Assembly: GCF_000622895.1 (NCBI RefSeq)
Contig: NZ_AVCC01000026.1
Location: 1 to 38,842, forward strand
DNA length: 38,842 bases
From: Herminiimonas sp. CN
GTDB lineage: Bacteria; Pseudomonadota; Gammaproteobacteria; Burkholderiales; Burkholderiaceae_D
Direction: 5' to 3'
Each line of letters starts with the position of its first letter. The stretch's first letter is position 1. The notes beneath the pieces were generated by a model. That model ran no database searches. It was not told the DNA's origin and worked only from the letters and a program-made list of their open reading frames with translations. A program made the translations under genes and the position numbers. Below, in pieces: positions 15,144-23,088 of this stretch.

Positions 15144-16364
15144 ATGAGCTTGCTTCCCGACATCAAGGTGCTTGATCTGACGCGTGTGCTGGCAGGGCCG
15201 TGGTGCACGCAAATCCTGGCCGATTATGGCGCGACCGTGATCAAGATCGAAAAACCGGGTGTCGGCGACGATACTCGCCACTGGGGGCCGCCGTATGCGA
15301 AGGATGCAGACGGCAACCTGACCAGCGAAGCGGCTTATTACCTGTCGGCCAACCGCGGCAAGCAGTCGGTCACGCTCGATTTCGCCAAGCCGGAAGGCGC
15401 CGCGTTGCTGCGCCGACTGGTCGCGCAAGCCGACGTGCTGATCGAGAATTACAAGGTCGGCAGCCTGCAGAAATACGGGCTGGATTATGCATCGCTGAAG
15501 GCAATCAATCCGCGCCTGATTTATTGCTCGATCACCGGCTTCGGCCAGACCGGCCCGTATGCGGCGCGGCCCGGCTACGACTTTGCGATTCAGGGCATCG
15601 GCGGCCTGATGAGCATCACCGGCGAGCGCGACGATCTGCCCGGCGGCGGCCCGCAAAAAGTCGGGGTGGCGGTGGTCGATGTGATGACCGGCATGTATGC
15701 CAGCACCGCGATTCTGGCCGCGCTGGCCAATCGCGCCAGCAGCGGCGAAGGTCGGCATATCGACGTCGCGCTGCTCGATGTGCAGGTGGCGATGCTGGCC
15801 AATGTCGGCATGAATTATCTGGTCAGTGGCGCCTTGCCCAAACGCTGGGGCAATGCGCATCCGAACATCGTGCCGTATCAGGCGTTCGAGACCGGCGACG
15901 GGCAAATCGTCATCGCGATCGGCAACGACGGCCAGTTCGCCCATTTTTGCCGGGTGCTGGGCAAGCCGGAGTGGAGTGCCGATGCGCGCTTCGCCAGCAA
16001 TCCGGCACGCGTCAAGCACCGCGAACTGCTGGTGCCGCTGATCACGGAAGCGCTGCAAGCCTGGCGTGGGCCGGAGTTGGCGGAAGCGCTGGAAGCGGTC
16101 GGCGTGCCGTGCGGGCCGATCAACAATCTGGCGCAAGTCTTTGCCGACCCGCAGGTGCAGGCGCGCGCAATGCGGGTCGATGTGCCGCATCCGAGCGCCG
16201 GCAGCGTGCCGCAAGTGCGCCATCCGGTGCGCTTTTCCGGCGACGCGACTGCCGCCATGCAAGCGCCGCCGATGCTGGGCCAGCATACCGACCAGGTATT
16301 GCAGCAGATGCTCGGGTTGCCGGCAGACGAGATTGCCGCGCTGCGGCAACAGGGGCTGGTGTAA
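15144..16364 (+). CDS. CaiB/BaiF family CoA-transferase (probable glutarate CoA-transferase)
   Basis: A 406-aa family III CoA-transferase. It has the N-terminal VLDLTRVLAGPWCTQILADYG, the VIKIEKPGVGDDTR segment, SANRGKQSV near 68, and the catalytic aspartate region GVAVVDVMTGMYAS with D179 as the expected acyl-bearing residue. The C-terminal PCGPINNL segment is also present. Being immediately downstream of gcdH, it probably forms glutaryl-CoA from glutarate and succinyl-CoA (the role of GcdG in Pseudomonas). The 281 bp after this gene hold no recognisable gene or strong terminator. Confidence 0.9.
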   Translation: MSLLPDIKVLDLTRVLAGPWCTQILADYGATVIKIEKPGVGDDTRHWGPPYAKDADGNLTSEAAYYLSANRGKQSVTLDFAKPEGAALLRRLVAQADVLIENYKVGSLQKYGLDYASLKAINPRLIYCSITGFGQTGPYAARPGYDFAIQGIGGLMSITGERDDLPGGGPQKVGVAVVDVMTGMYASTAILAALANRASSGEGRHIDVALLDVQVAMLANVGMNYLVSGALPKRWGNAHPNIVPYQAFETGDGQIVIAIGNDGQFAHFCRVLGKPEWSADARFASNPARVKHRELLVPLITEALQAWRGPELAEALEAVGVPCGPINNLAQVFADPQVQARAMRVDVPHPSAGSVPQVRHPVRFSGDATAAMQAPPMLGQHTDQVLQQMLGLPADEIAALRQQGLV

Positions 16365-16645
16365 CGCAGCCCGATTGCCGCCTCCCTCCTGCCTTGGGGG
16401 AAGGCGTCAATAAGCGCCTGAATAATGGCCGGTATTTCACAATAAGGCTGAGTATAAGTAAAAATATGCAGTATTCCGCAGATATTTAATGCGGTTTTAA
16501 AAATACGCACGGCAGTATGTGTGAATGGCCGGTGCGCCGAGCGGCAGCGTTCGATCCATACTGACTGCTTGGTCGTGGAAGACGGCAAAGTAACAAGCAG
16601 TCCGTCTTGGCCGCCATGGAGAAGATTTTTTCCCAATATTGAGAT

Positions 16646-16999
16646 CTATGGAATTTCGACCGTAATGAATAGCATCAGCCCTCTGCCTCCGATATTGCCG
16701 GGCATGTTTTTTGCGTAAGTAAGCATTATCCTGGGATTGGCGTCGCCAAATGACATCAGCGGTATGGCAACACGGTAGGGGGTAGGCAGAGAACGATTAA
16801 GAACCCCCACTTTTTGCAGATTTGTTATCCATTGATGGCGGTCGTAGTTGCGATGTTCTTCGGAGCCTTCGGCGTACGAAGGGCTGGCGTCAAGCGCCAG
16901 ACTCACTGGCCACTGCGTAGAAGCTTTTTCCGTACTGAATGCCTGCTGCGCCCAGGCGCAGTGTGCTAAAACTGCAAAAAACCAAGGAATAGAGAGCAT
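16646..16999 (-). CDS. Small secreted protein, unknown
   Basis: A possible 117-aa exported protein of no recognised family. The N-terminus MLSIPWFFAVLAHCAWAQQA looks like a signal peptide with an Ala-Trp-Ala cleavage site. The rest is a mixed polar sequence with a beta-rich, aromatic C-terminus (near GRGLMLFITVEIP) resembling the end of a small envelope protein. The start is uncertain, with only a weak Shine-Dalgarno. It lies beside a decayed resolvase tail, so it may itself be a fragment. Confidence that it is translated is moderate; no function is proposed. Confidence 0.45.
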   Translation of the reverse strand: MLSIPWFFAVLAHCAWAQQAFSTEKASTQWPVSLALDASPSYAEGSEEHRNYDRHQWITNLQKVGVLNRSLPTPYRVAIPLMSFGDANPRIMLTYAKNMPGNIGGRGLMLFITVEIP

Positions 17000-17075
17000 G
17001 AGCCAAGTGTGCAGCCAACTGCTCCAGACCAAGTACTTGTGCAGCCGTGCTGGGCCGGAAGTGATCCGCCATCTC

Positions 17076-17221
17076 GGCCGCAAGAGCAAACGCAAGCGGC
17101 AGATGAGCAACAGCAAGATCGATCTGGTAAAAAAAATTGCTGGACAAGGGGGCGCCACCGCGCGATGTGGTCAAAAATCTCGTAGTGCCCGTGCCAACGC
17201 TGTACTGTTGGATTCCAGCCG
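17076..17221 (+). pseudogene. Resolvase/invertase, C-terminal HTH remnant
   Basis: Two plus-strand frames join to give GRKSKRKRQMSNSKIDLVKK then LLDKGAPPRDVVKNLVVPVP and TLYCWIPA. This is the C-terminal DNA-binding HTH of a serine resolvase/invertase (typically a PPRDVAKxLGVSVPTLYRW motif). The shift between them coincides with a run of eight A at 17129-17136; seven A would keep one frame. The catalytic serine-recombinase domain upstream is absent. It is the decayed end of a mobile-element recombinase and marks the left edge of the accessory island. Confidence 0.65.
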
Positions 17222-17267
17222 GGCCTCCAAAAATCAATAAGCCGGTTCGCCGTTCCATCTGTCGACT

Positions 17268-17426
17268 TCAGAGCCGCCCCAGCAGCAGCAGAATGAGCAG
17301 AACCACGACCACAATGCCAATAATCCCGCTCGGAAAATAGCCCCAGCTTTGACTGTGGGGCCAACTCGGTAGCGCGCCGATCAGGATCAGGATCAGTACG
17401 ATCAGCAGGATGGTTCCGATACGCAT
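17268..17426 (-). CDS. DUF3309 small membrane protein
   Basis: A 52-aa hydrophobic protein: MRIGTILLIVLILILIGALP, then SWPHSQSWGYFPSG and a second hydrophobic stretch ending LLLLGRL. This is the complete DUF3309 pattern (two helices joined by a W-P-x-S-x-x-W-G-Y-x-P-S-G loop). A strong AGGAGG Shine-Dalgarno precedes the ATG. It is a probable inner-membrane stress-associated small protein of unknown function, often found, as here, beside CsbD and other stress proteins. Confidence 0.9.
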   Translation of the reverse strand: MRIGTILLIVLILILIGALPSWPHSQSWGYFPSGIIGIVVVVLLILLLLGRL

Positions 17427-17538
17427 GTGAGCCTCCTCTATTTATTGGATAGCCGACAGCAGCCCATCGGCATCCTTTTTTAACTGAATACATGGCACTA
17501 ATGGAACGGTACGCGCGAGCAGAATTTTGACTGCGGAC

Positions 17539-18087
17539 TCATTTCCCATACTTCGACTTGGCCGCCGCGACGCACGCATCCTTGGCAGGGCCGGCTAAGG
17601 AATCGCACTTTTCGGTCGCTACTTTGTAATCGGCGTCGCGCTTGTCATCCTTCGCTTCCGATTTCACTTCGCCGATTTTCTGGCTGGATTTTGCGTCGAC
17701 GACTGCCTTGGTGTGCGCTGCCTTGGCTTCCTCCATGCAGACGTCTTTGGCGTTCCCGGTTTGGGCGTTGCATTTCTGCTTGGCCACCGCATAGTCTCCA
17801 TCGGCCGCGGCAATGCGCGCCTTCATATGTTCTTTGGGGGTATTTTTATACTTGGCTTCCGCTTCCGCCTTGCTACGTTTTTCAGCTGCCTTGGCTTCTT
17901 CGATGCAGACATCCTTCGGATTTCCGCTCAAGGCATCGCATTTGGCGCGCGCCTCCTTGTAGGTTGCGGTGGCGCTGTTCTTGGCCGCCTTATAGGCAGC
18001 TTTCGCTTCATTGGTCGCGGCGCAGGCCACTGTGACAAAACCGAAAGCGATCGCGCCGAGTAAAAGGTTTGCGAGTATTTTTTTCAT
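17539..18087 (-). CDS. Periplasmic Lys/Ala-rich protein with three Cys-x10-Cys repeats
   Basis: A 182-aa exported protein of unknown function, commonly annotated as TolA-like because of its composition. A signal peptide covers about residues 1-23. The mature part is built of three repeats, each a coiled-coil-like Lys/Ala/Glu helix followed by a paired cysteine motif: C50-C61 (KCDALSGNPKDVC), C106-C117 (KCNAQTGNAKDVC) and C161-C172 (KCDSLAGPAKDAC). The spacing is regular (56 and 55 residues), so each repeat probably forms a disulfide-closed helical hairpin in the oxidising periplasm. It lies in a leftward run with CsbD and DUF3309. A stress-related envelope role is inferred. Confidence 0.75.
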   Translation of the reverse strand: MKKILANLLLGAIAFGFVTVACAATNEAKAAYKAAKNSATATYKEARAKCDALSGNPKDVCIEEAKAAEKRSKAEAEAKYKNTPKEHMKARIAAADGDYAVAKQKCNAQTGNAKDVCMEEAKAAHTKAVVDAKSSQKIGEVKSEAKDDKRDADYKVATEKCDSLAGPAKDACVAAAKSKYGK

Positions 18088-18173
18088 TTTTATTCCTCTG
18101 AGTTTTGATGGTCACTTGAACGGGTTATCAAAACACCCGCCCCGTATTGCACTGCGTTGTCGTCAACAAAAAC

Positions 18174-18386
18174 TCATGGCCGATAATCCTTGTTGCGCTC
18201 TTCGAAATCCTTGATCTGCTTTTCAGCCTCATCCTTGCCGATGCCATAGGTTTCCTGGATTTTTCCAGCGAGCTGATCGCGTTTGCCTTCGATCCGATCG
18301 ATGTGGTCATCGGTGAGTTTGCCCCACTGCTCCTTGATCTTGCCCTTGAATTGCTTCCAGTTTCCTTCGATAAGATCCCAATTCAT
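18174..18386 (-). CDS. CsbD-family stress response protein
   Basis: A 70-aa CsbD-like protein: MNWDLIEGNWKQFKGKIKEQ, WGKLTDDHIDRIEGKRDQLAG, KIQETYGIGKDEAEKQIKDF. Each family landmark (W-x-x-x-x-G-x-W-K-Q-x-K-G, WGKLTDD, G-K-R-D-Q-L, YG-x-x-K) is present. A clear AAAGGAGAT precedes the ATG at 18386; an in-frame start at 18410 would precede this site and is rejected. CsbD proteins are small, abundant, stress-induced hydrophilic proteins whose mechanism is not established. Confidence 0.93.
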   Translation of the reverse strand: MNWDLIEGNWKQFKGKIKEQWGKLTDDHIDRIEGKRDQLAGKIQETYGIGKDEAEKQIKDFEERNKDYRP

Positions 18387-18877
18387 TTCAATCTCCTTTG
18401 AGTAACGCAATCCAATCCAACCGGCATTGACAAACTGCTCGGATAAGTCTGTGCGCGCTTCGGCAATCGCTTTTGATGCGCGTCAATCCAGATTGAATTT
18501 TATGGCTAGCCCATATCAAGAAGGCACGCCTTGCGCATGTGCAAATCGATGCTTTTTATTAAAAATTTCATAAAAATCAACTTGTTACGTATTTTTATGC
18601 CCGGCCTTGGTTTTAGGCAGTAATGTGTCGCATTAAATTCAAGATTGACTACAATTGGTTATATCAATCCAATCGACAATAACTGATCCGCATATCGTAG
18701 GTCGAGAGGGCAACAATAGTTAATGCGACTAAACCAGGGAAAATGCAGGATGTACGCGGGCGGTGCAAAGGATTATTGCCAGGATTGAGCGAAGGCGCAT
18801 TTTGGTAGTTTGTAAGCCGCACTTGCCGGTACGGTACGAAGCATCGGAAGCATAATGTTCGAGAAGGAGGTGGTTTC
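18387..18877. other. AT-rich intergenic region, no gene seen
   Basis: This 491-bp region separates the leftward CsbD/Cys-repeat/DUF3309 genes from the rightward lipoprotein genes. It is clearly more AT-rich than the surroundings, with runs such as tttttattaaaaatttcataaaaa around 18555. It should hold divergent promoters. A loose inverted repeat ATTGG...CCAAT lies at 18654-18673. No protein-coding frame with family similarity was found. Confidence 0.6.
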
Positions 18878-19099
18878 ATGAAAGCGATGAAGCGATTCGT
18901 GTTCAGTGCAATTGCCGTAGCAATGTTCGTTGGCTTGGCTGGTTGTTCTGGGATGTCAACGCAGGGTAGGAATACGGCTATCGGCGCAGGTGCCGGCGCC
19001 GTCGGAGGCGCGATTCTTACTGGCGGCAGCACGGCCGGAACTATTGGCGGCGCAGCCGTCGGCGGCGTCATCGGGCACGAGGTCAATAAACCAAAATGA
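18878..19099 (+). CDS. Glycine-zipper lipoprotein (OsmB-like)
   Basis: A 73-aa predicted lipoprotein. The signal peptide has a lipobox LAGC with the lipidated C23. The mature part is a glycine-zipper 2TM-like domain (AIGAGAGAVGGAILTGGSTA, then GTIGGAAVGGVIGHEV), as in the osmotically inducible protein OsmB. A strong GAAGGAGGT Shine-Dalgarno lies upstream. It is outer-membrane or periplasm-facing; the function is unknown. It is separated from the next lipoprotein gene by a predicted terminator. Confidence 0.85.
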   Translation: MKAMKRFVFSAIAVAMFVGLAGCSGMSTQGRNTAIGAGAGAVGGAILTGGSTAGTIGGAAVGGVIGHEVNKPK

Positions 19100-19128
19100 T
19101 GACAGACGTGCAATGTGCATGAGATAGC

Positions 19129-19155
19129 CGGCCCGTGCATCGCGGGCGCTTTTTA
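19129..19155 (+). terminator. Rho-independent terminator after the glycine-zipper lipoprotein
   Basis: A GC-rich stem GCCCG / CGGGC (19131-19135 with 19143-19147) with loop TGCATCG is followed by gcttttta. It lies 30 bp after the stop codon at 19099 and fits an intrinsic terminator, making the two lipoprotein genes separate units. Confidence 0.65.
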
Positions 19156-19235
19156 TCAAGACCGTGATCCCAAAAGCTATATTGATCGTATCGCTCACTG
19201 CAGCTTTTGGGTGAAGGGGCCACGAGGAGCTACAA

Positions 19236-19433
19236 ATGATGAAACTCAGCAAAATCATTAGCGGAATCTTGACCATGAGTGTGGTGCTGGTAGCGCTATC
19301 CGGCTGTCAGAAGCCGGAAGGTCCGGCCGAGCATGCTGGCAAGGAAGCCGACAAGGCAGTAGAGAAGGCTGGACAGCAGATCGAAAAAGCCGGCAATAGC
19401 ATCCAGGATGCGGCTAAGGGCGACAAGAAGTAA
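19236..19433 (+). CDS. Small Lys/Ala/Glu-rich lipoprotein
   Basis: A 65-aa predicted lipoprotein: MMKLSKIISGILTMSVVLVA, then LSGC (lipobox, C24). The mature part is a charged, amphipathic helical stretch rich in K, A, E and Q (AGKEADKAVEKAGQQIEKAG). GAGGAG precedes the ATG. Its length and make-up resemble small stress-induced helical lipoproteins (entericidin-like), but no firm family is recognised. It may interact with the membrane through the amphipathic helix. Confidence 0.75.
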   Translation: MMKLSKIISGILTMSVVLVALSGCQKPEGPAEHAGKEADKAVEKAGQQIEKAGNSIQDAAKGDKK

Positions 19434-20092
19434 CTGTTGCACGGGGTGTCATGGCAACGATCAGAATTGAACGTGGTTCGTTCGGCACATCAAGATCCTC
19501 ACGCAACCCGATCGCAGCCTTTTTACATCGCACCGGCTTCAGGCTGGGGGCGTCGGTCGATTTCAAGGACTTTATGCGGGATGCGCTGATCGACCCCGCG
19601 CCAGGAGTCACGATGCCGCAAACGGCCGGGAATCTTGCGAAGAGATACAGTATTAACACAAACCGAGGTCGACAATTTCGCGTCCCTGTCGTTTGAATGA
19701 GCGGTTCGAGCGAGCGGTACGCGCTCGTGAGGACGGCTTCCATCCCGGCGAGATCGTTCCATAAATGAAACGTTTGAGTTGGGCGGTTATGCAGTGCAAT
19801 GCTTGGCATTCAATTGGTCGGCAAGGTGTCCAAAATTACACACGATACGCATGCACGTCTGTCTCTGGTAGAAACCCCGGCGAAACTGCGGCCGTCGGGG
19901 CGCCGACGGAAATTATGAGCATTGGCCCAGCGCCGGCCAAGTTTCATGAGGAAGTGGATAGCGTCGCCCACATATGGCCGTGCTGAAGGACTGCAAAGGG
20001 TCGAATACAGCCCGTAGCCATCAGAAATCGTTTCTTGATGAGCGGGCTGGAACGATGCGCTACACTTGATTACTGCAAGAATGGAGAGCGAA
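19434..20092. other. Intergenic region without a convincing gene
   Basis: This 659-bp region separates the small lipoprotein gene from the exported methyltransferase-like gene. The open frames here (one of 81 codons from 19451 and others on both strands) are not supported by a family, a ribosome-binding site or codon bias. The sequence looks like decayed DNA, possibly old mobile-element remains, but I cannot identify the source. A hairpin-like cgagcg...cgctcg sits near 19710. Confidence 0.5.
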
Positions 20093-21004
20093 ATGACCTT
20101 AAAATTTATTACTTGCCGAATCAATTCAAACGTAAATCTTTCAATCGCGCTGCTTGTGTCGGCAATGTTCGCGCTGAGCGCTTGCGCGGATATGACAACG
20201 ACTAGGTCGGCGTCATCGGACACGTCCGTGCTCACCAAGGAGCGCATTGCCAAGATCATCGCCAGCCCGGATCGTAGCGCGGCTGATCGAACCAATGACA
20301 TGCGCCGCAAACCGGATCAAATGCTTGCATTCATCGGGGTGCACCCAGGCATGGTTGCGTTGGATCTGAGTGCTAGTGGTGGCTACACGACCGAACTACT
20401 GGCCCGTGCGGTTGGACCCACCGGGCGGGTGTACGGGCAAAGTGCGCCACGCGGTCCGGACAGCTCTGCGCGACAGCCTGTGGCGCCGGAGGGGGCTTCT
20501 GCTACAACTGCACCCAGCACGCAGATCGCGTCGAATGCGCCGCCGCCGGCCGTCCGCCTGACCTCACCGCAGGCCCTGGCTGAACGCGCCAAGAATCCGG
20601 TGGTGGCAAATATCATTCCGGTCGTGCGGAAATTTGAAGACCCTATTCCCCCGGAAGTTGCATCAAATGGGCTGGATCTCGTGACGTTAATGTTCAATTA
20701 TCACGATCTCGGCCACATGGGTGTGGATCGTGCACGCATGAACAGGGCTGTCTTCGCTGCACTTAAGGGGGGAGGCATGTATGTCATAGCCGATCACTCG
20801 GGTCGACCCGGTACTGGAATTTCGGAGTCGGGCACATTGCATCGCATTGAAGAAGGCTTCCTTCGCCAGGAAGTGGAATCGGCTGGATTTAAACTGGTGG
20901 GCCAAGGGAATTTTCTGCGCAATCCGTCAGACCCCCGCGACAAGAATACGCCAGAACCACCGCAACCCAAGGATGAGTTTGTCCTGAAGTTTGCCAAGCC
21001 TTAA
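20093..21004 (+). CDS. Exported methyltransferase-like lipoprotein (COG4798-type)
   Basis: A 303-aa predicted lipoprotein with a methyltransferase-like fold. The N-terminus (LALL-like hydrophobic stretch ending LSAC, C31) is a lipoprotein signal. The core has MLAFIGVHPGMVALDLSASG near residue 72, GYTTELLARAVGPTGRVYG near 92, a LDLVTLMFNYHDLGHMGVDR segment near 195, and GGGMYVIADHSGRPGTG near 226. This architecture matches the COG4798 'predicted methyltransferase' family, which often carries an export signal. A SAM-dependent enzyme outside the cytosol is puzzling because SAM is not expected there. The start is set by GGAGAGCGAA upstream of the ATG at 20093. Confidence 0.8.
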   Translation: MTLKFITCRINSNVNLSIALLVSAMFALSACADMTTTRSASSDTSVLTKERIAKIIASPDRSAADRTNDMRRKPDQMLAFIGVHPGMVALDLSASGGYTTELLARAVGPTGRVYGQSAPRGPDSSARQPVAPEGASATTAPSTQIASNAPPPAVRLTSPQALAERAKNPVVANIIPVVRKFEDPIPPEVASNGLDLVTLMFNYHDLGHMGVDRARMNRAVFAALKGGGMYVIADHSGRPGTGISESGTLHRIEEGFLRQEVESAGFKLVGQGNFLRNPSDPRDKNTPEPPQPKDEFVLKFAKP

Positions 21005-21083
21005 GGCCACCTCTTAAAACCTACCCTATTATTAATTTGGCTGGGTAAGTAAAATTCTGAATCCAGAACTTGCGTAGCGACCG

Positions 21084-21291
21084 ATGATGATGCCCAAGCC
21101 CAGCTTGTTTGCTGAAGAAGAACGTGGCAATCGACGTGCAAAGATGGGCGGCCCGCTGATGGGCCTGTCCGAACATGTTGACTTCATCGCGTTAGCCGCA
21201 GGCACCGATACCGCATCGCCACGTCCGTCGCGTGCCAAAGGTGGCCGGACACCGTACCTGACGGCTCTGATGATTAAGATCCTGGTGCTGG
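21084..21291 (+). mobile_element. IS5-family transposase, N-terminal fragment
   Basis: About 69 codons encode the N-terminal part of an IS5-family transposase: KPSLFAEEERGNRRAKMGGP, LMGLSEHVDFIALAAGTD, and SRAKGGRTPYLTALMIKILV. The similarity stops near 21291, just where the 3' end of the MocR gene begins. The rest of the transposase with the DDE residues and the right end of the element are missing. It is a truncated relic marking the right edge of the accessory island. Confidence 0.8.
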
Positions 21292-21301
21292 TGAACCGGC
21301 G

Positions 21302-22795
21302 TTACGCCGGCCAGTGTTTTTTGATGATGCCGGCCAGCTTGTCGAAGGCCGGCGCGATCTGTTCGTTGGGGACGCAGGCATAGCCCAGCATCAGGCCGCG
21401 CCGCGCGTTGGCAGCCTGCATGTAGTAGCCCGACAACGGCCGGGTAATGATGCCGGCTGCGCGCGCTTCACTGCAGATGGTCAGGTCGTCGCAGCCGGGC
21501 GGCAGATGCAGCGCCAGATGCAGTCCGGCATCGCCGTCCGAAAAATCGATGGCATCGCCGAAATGATGCTTGACCGCCTGCTGCAGCAAGTGCAGGCGCT
21601 CGCCGTACAACACCCGCATGCGCCGGATGTGCGAGGCAAAATATCCTTGCGTCATGAAATCGGCCAGAATTGCCTGCATGAACACCTGGCCGCCGCGGTA
21701 CAGCTCGGAGTGGCCGGTGACGAAGGCTTCCGACAAGGTTTCCGGCACCACCAGGAACCCGATGCGCAAGCCGGGAAAGGTGGTCTTGCTGAAGGTGCCC
21801 ATGTACAGCACGCGATCGTGGGTATCGAGTCCCTGCAATGACGCCAGCGGCCGGCTGCCGTAGCGGAATTCGCTGTCGTAATCGTCTTCCATGATCCACG
21901 CCTTATGGGCGGCCGCATATTCCAGCAGCAGGCGCCGGCGCGACAGGCTCATCACGGTGCCCAGCGGGTATTGATGCGATGGCGTCACAAAGATGAAGCG
22001 CGGCGGCTGCGCCGGATGCAAGCCATCGGACTGAGGCACTTGCATGCCCTCGGCGTCGACCGGAATCGGCACCGGCTCGATGCCGAGCGACTGGCAGACG
22101 CTGCGGGTGCCCCAGTAGCACGGTTCTTCGACCCAGGCGCGGTCGCCGTGCTCGCCCAGCAGCTTGGCGGCCAGATCGATCGACTGGTGGATGCCGGTGG
22201 TAATGATGATCTGGCCGGTGCGGCAATTGACCGAGCGCGCTACCCGCAGGTATTCGGCAATCGCTTCCCGCAACGGCAGGTAGCCGCCGCCCTGGTCGTA
22301 GGTCAGCAACTCGGCGCGCGAACGGCGCCAGTGCTTGTTCTGCAAGCGGCTCCACACTTTATTCGGAAATTGCGTGACATCCGGCACCCCCGGCATGAAC
22401 GCGCCCCACTGCAGCGGACTGACGCCGGCGCGCCGGATCAGGTGCGCGCCGCGCACAGACAAGCCGACATGGCCGGCCTGCTCGTTGTCGTTGCGGCTGC
22501 TGGTGAGGGCATCGACAATCTGATCCGGCACCGTATCGGCGATGAAGGTGCCGGCGCCGGCGCGCGTTTCCAGATAGCCCTCGGCGATCAGTTGTTCATA
22601 AGCATGGGTGACGGTATTGCGCGACATTGCCAGTTCGCGCGCCAGTTCGCGCGAGGACGGCAGTTGCAGCCCGGTCGGCAACTGGTGCGACAGGATTGCT
22701 GCGCGCAGCACTTGGTAAATCTGGCGGTTGACCGGCCCGCCGATGGCGCGGTCGATGCGCTGCAATACAAAATCCGGTAACGAGGCGATTCGCAA
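21302..22795 (-). CDS. MocR/GabR-type PLP-dependent transcriptional regulator
   Basis: A 497-aa MocR-family regulator. A GntR winged HTH covers about 17-85 (IYQVLRAAILSHQLPTGLQL, SSRELARELAMSRNTVTHAY), and an aminotransferase-like fold runs from about 120 to the end. The PLP lysine is K337 in TFSKTTFPGLRIGF; the EDDYDSEFRY motif is at 303-312. It diverges from gabT, as GabR does from gabTD, so it probably activates the GABA operon in response to GABA-PLP adducts. The start is an unusual TTG at 22795, supported by GGAG eight bases upstream and by the HTH position. A CCGGC/GCCGG hairpin surrounds the stop codon. Confidence 0.92.
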   Translation of the reverse strand: MRIASLPDFVLQRIDRAIGGPVNRQIYQVLRAAILSHQLPTGLQLPSSRELARELAMSRNTVTHAYEQLIAEGYLETRAGAGTFIADTVPDQIVDALTSSRNDNEQAGHVGLSVRGAHLIRRAGVSPLQWGAFMPGVPDVTQFPNKVWSRLQNKHWRRSRAELLTYDQGGGYLPLREAIAEYLRVARSVNCRTGQIIITTGIHQSIDLAAKLLGEHGDRAWVEEPCYWGTRSVCQSLGIEPVPIPVDAEGMQVPQSDGLHPAQPPRFIFVTPSHQYPLGTVMSLSRRRLLLEYAAAHKAWIMEDDYDSEFRYGSRPLASLQGLDTHDRVLYMGTFSKTTFPGLRIGFLVVPETLSEAFVTGHSELYRGGQVFMQAILADFMTQGYFASHIRRMRVLYGERLHLLQQAVKHHFGDAIDFSDGDAGLHLALHLPPGCDDLTICSEARAAGIITRPLSGYYMQAANARRGLMLGYACVPNEQIAPAFDKLAGIIKKHWPA

Positions 22796-22881
22796 AGTGG
22801 CTCCATCAAATAATCCAAACTGGCTCTGAAGTATAACGCCAGAATCCTATTAATATGATCCCACGCAATTACAAGTGGAAT

Positions 22882-22954
22882 CGATGCGATATCGGCATTC
22901 AGCCCGCCGCCTCCCCTGATGATTCAGCGATGCGATGGAGTATGTTTATAAACA
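22882..22954. promoter_or_regulatory. Candidate MocR/GabR operator region
   Basis: Between the MocR and gabT genes, the 9-mer CGATGCGAT occurs twice in the same orientation (22882-22890 and 22928-22936), and a perfect palindrome TGTTTATAAACA lies at 22943-22954. GabR-type regulators bind direct repeats, so the direct repeat is the better candidate; the palindrome could be another site. This is positional inference. Confidence 0.4.
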
Positions 22955-23088
22955 CCATGCCTCCCACATAATTTGCGTGCGGTACTGAAAAATACAGCAC
23001 ACAGTATATTTACTTGTCAGAAACGCCTGTGGCGGGCGCTGGCGATGCCGGCGAATTGCGCTGCAACTACAACATTACTGGAGATATC

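Noticed and set aside
13922..16349. Long minus-strand frames over gcdH and the CoA-transferase gene
   Set aside because: They are antisense shadows of two unambiguous enzymes; the translations are rich in His/Arg/Gly with no family match.
19451..19696. An 81-codon frame after the small lipoprotein gene
   Set aside because: No ribosome-binding site, no family resemblance and no codon bias; overlapping frames on the other strand are equally open.
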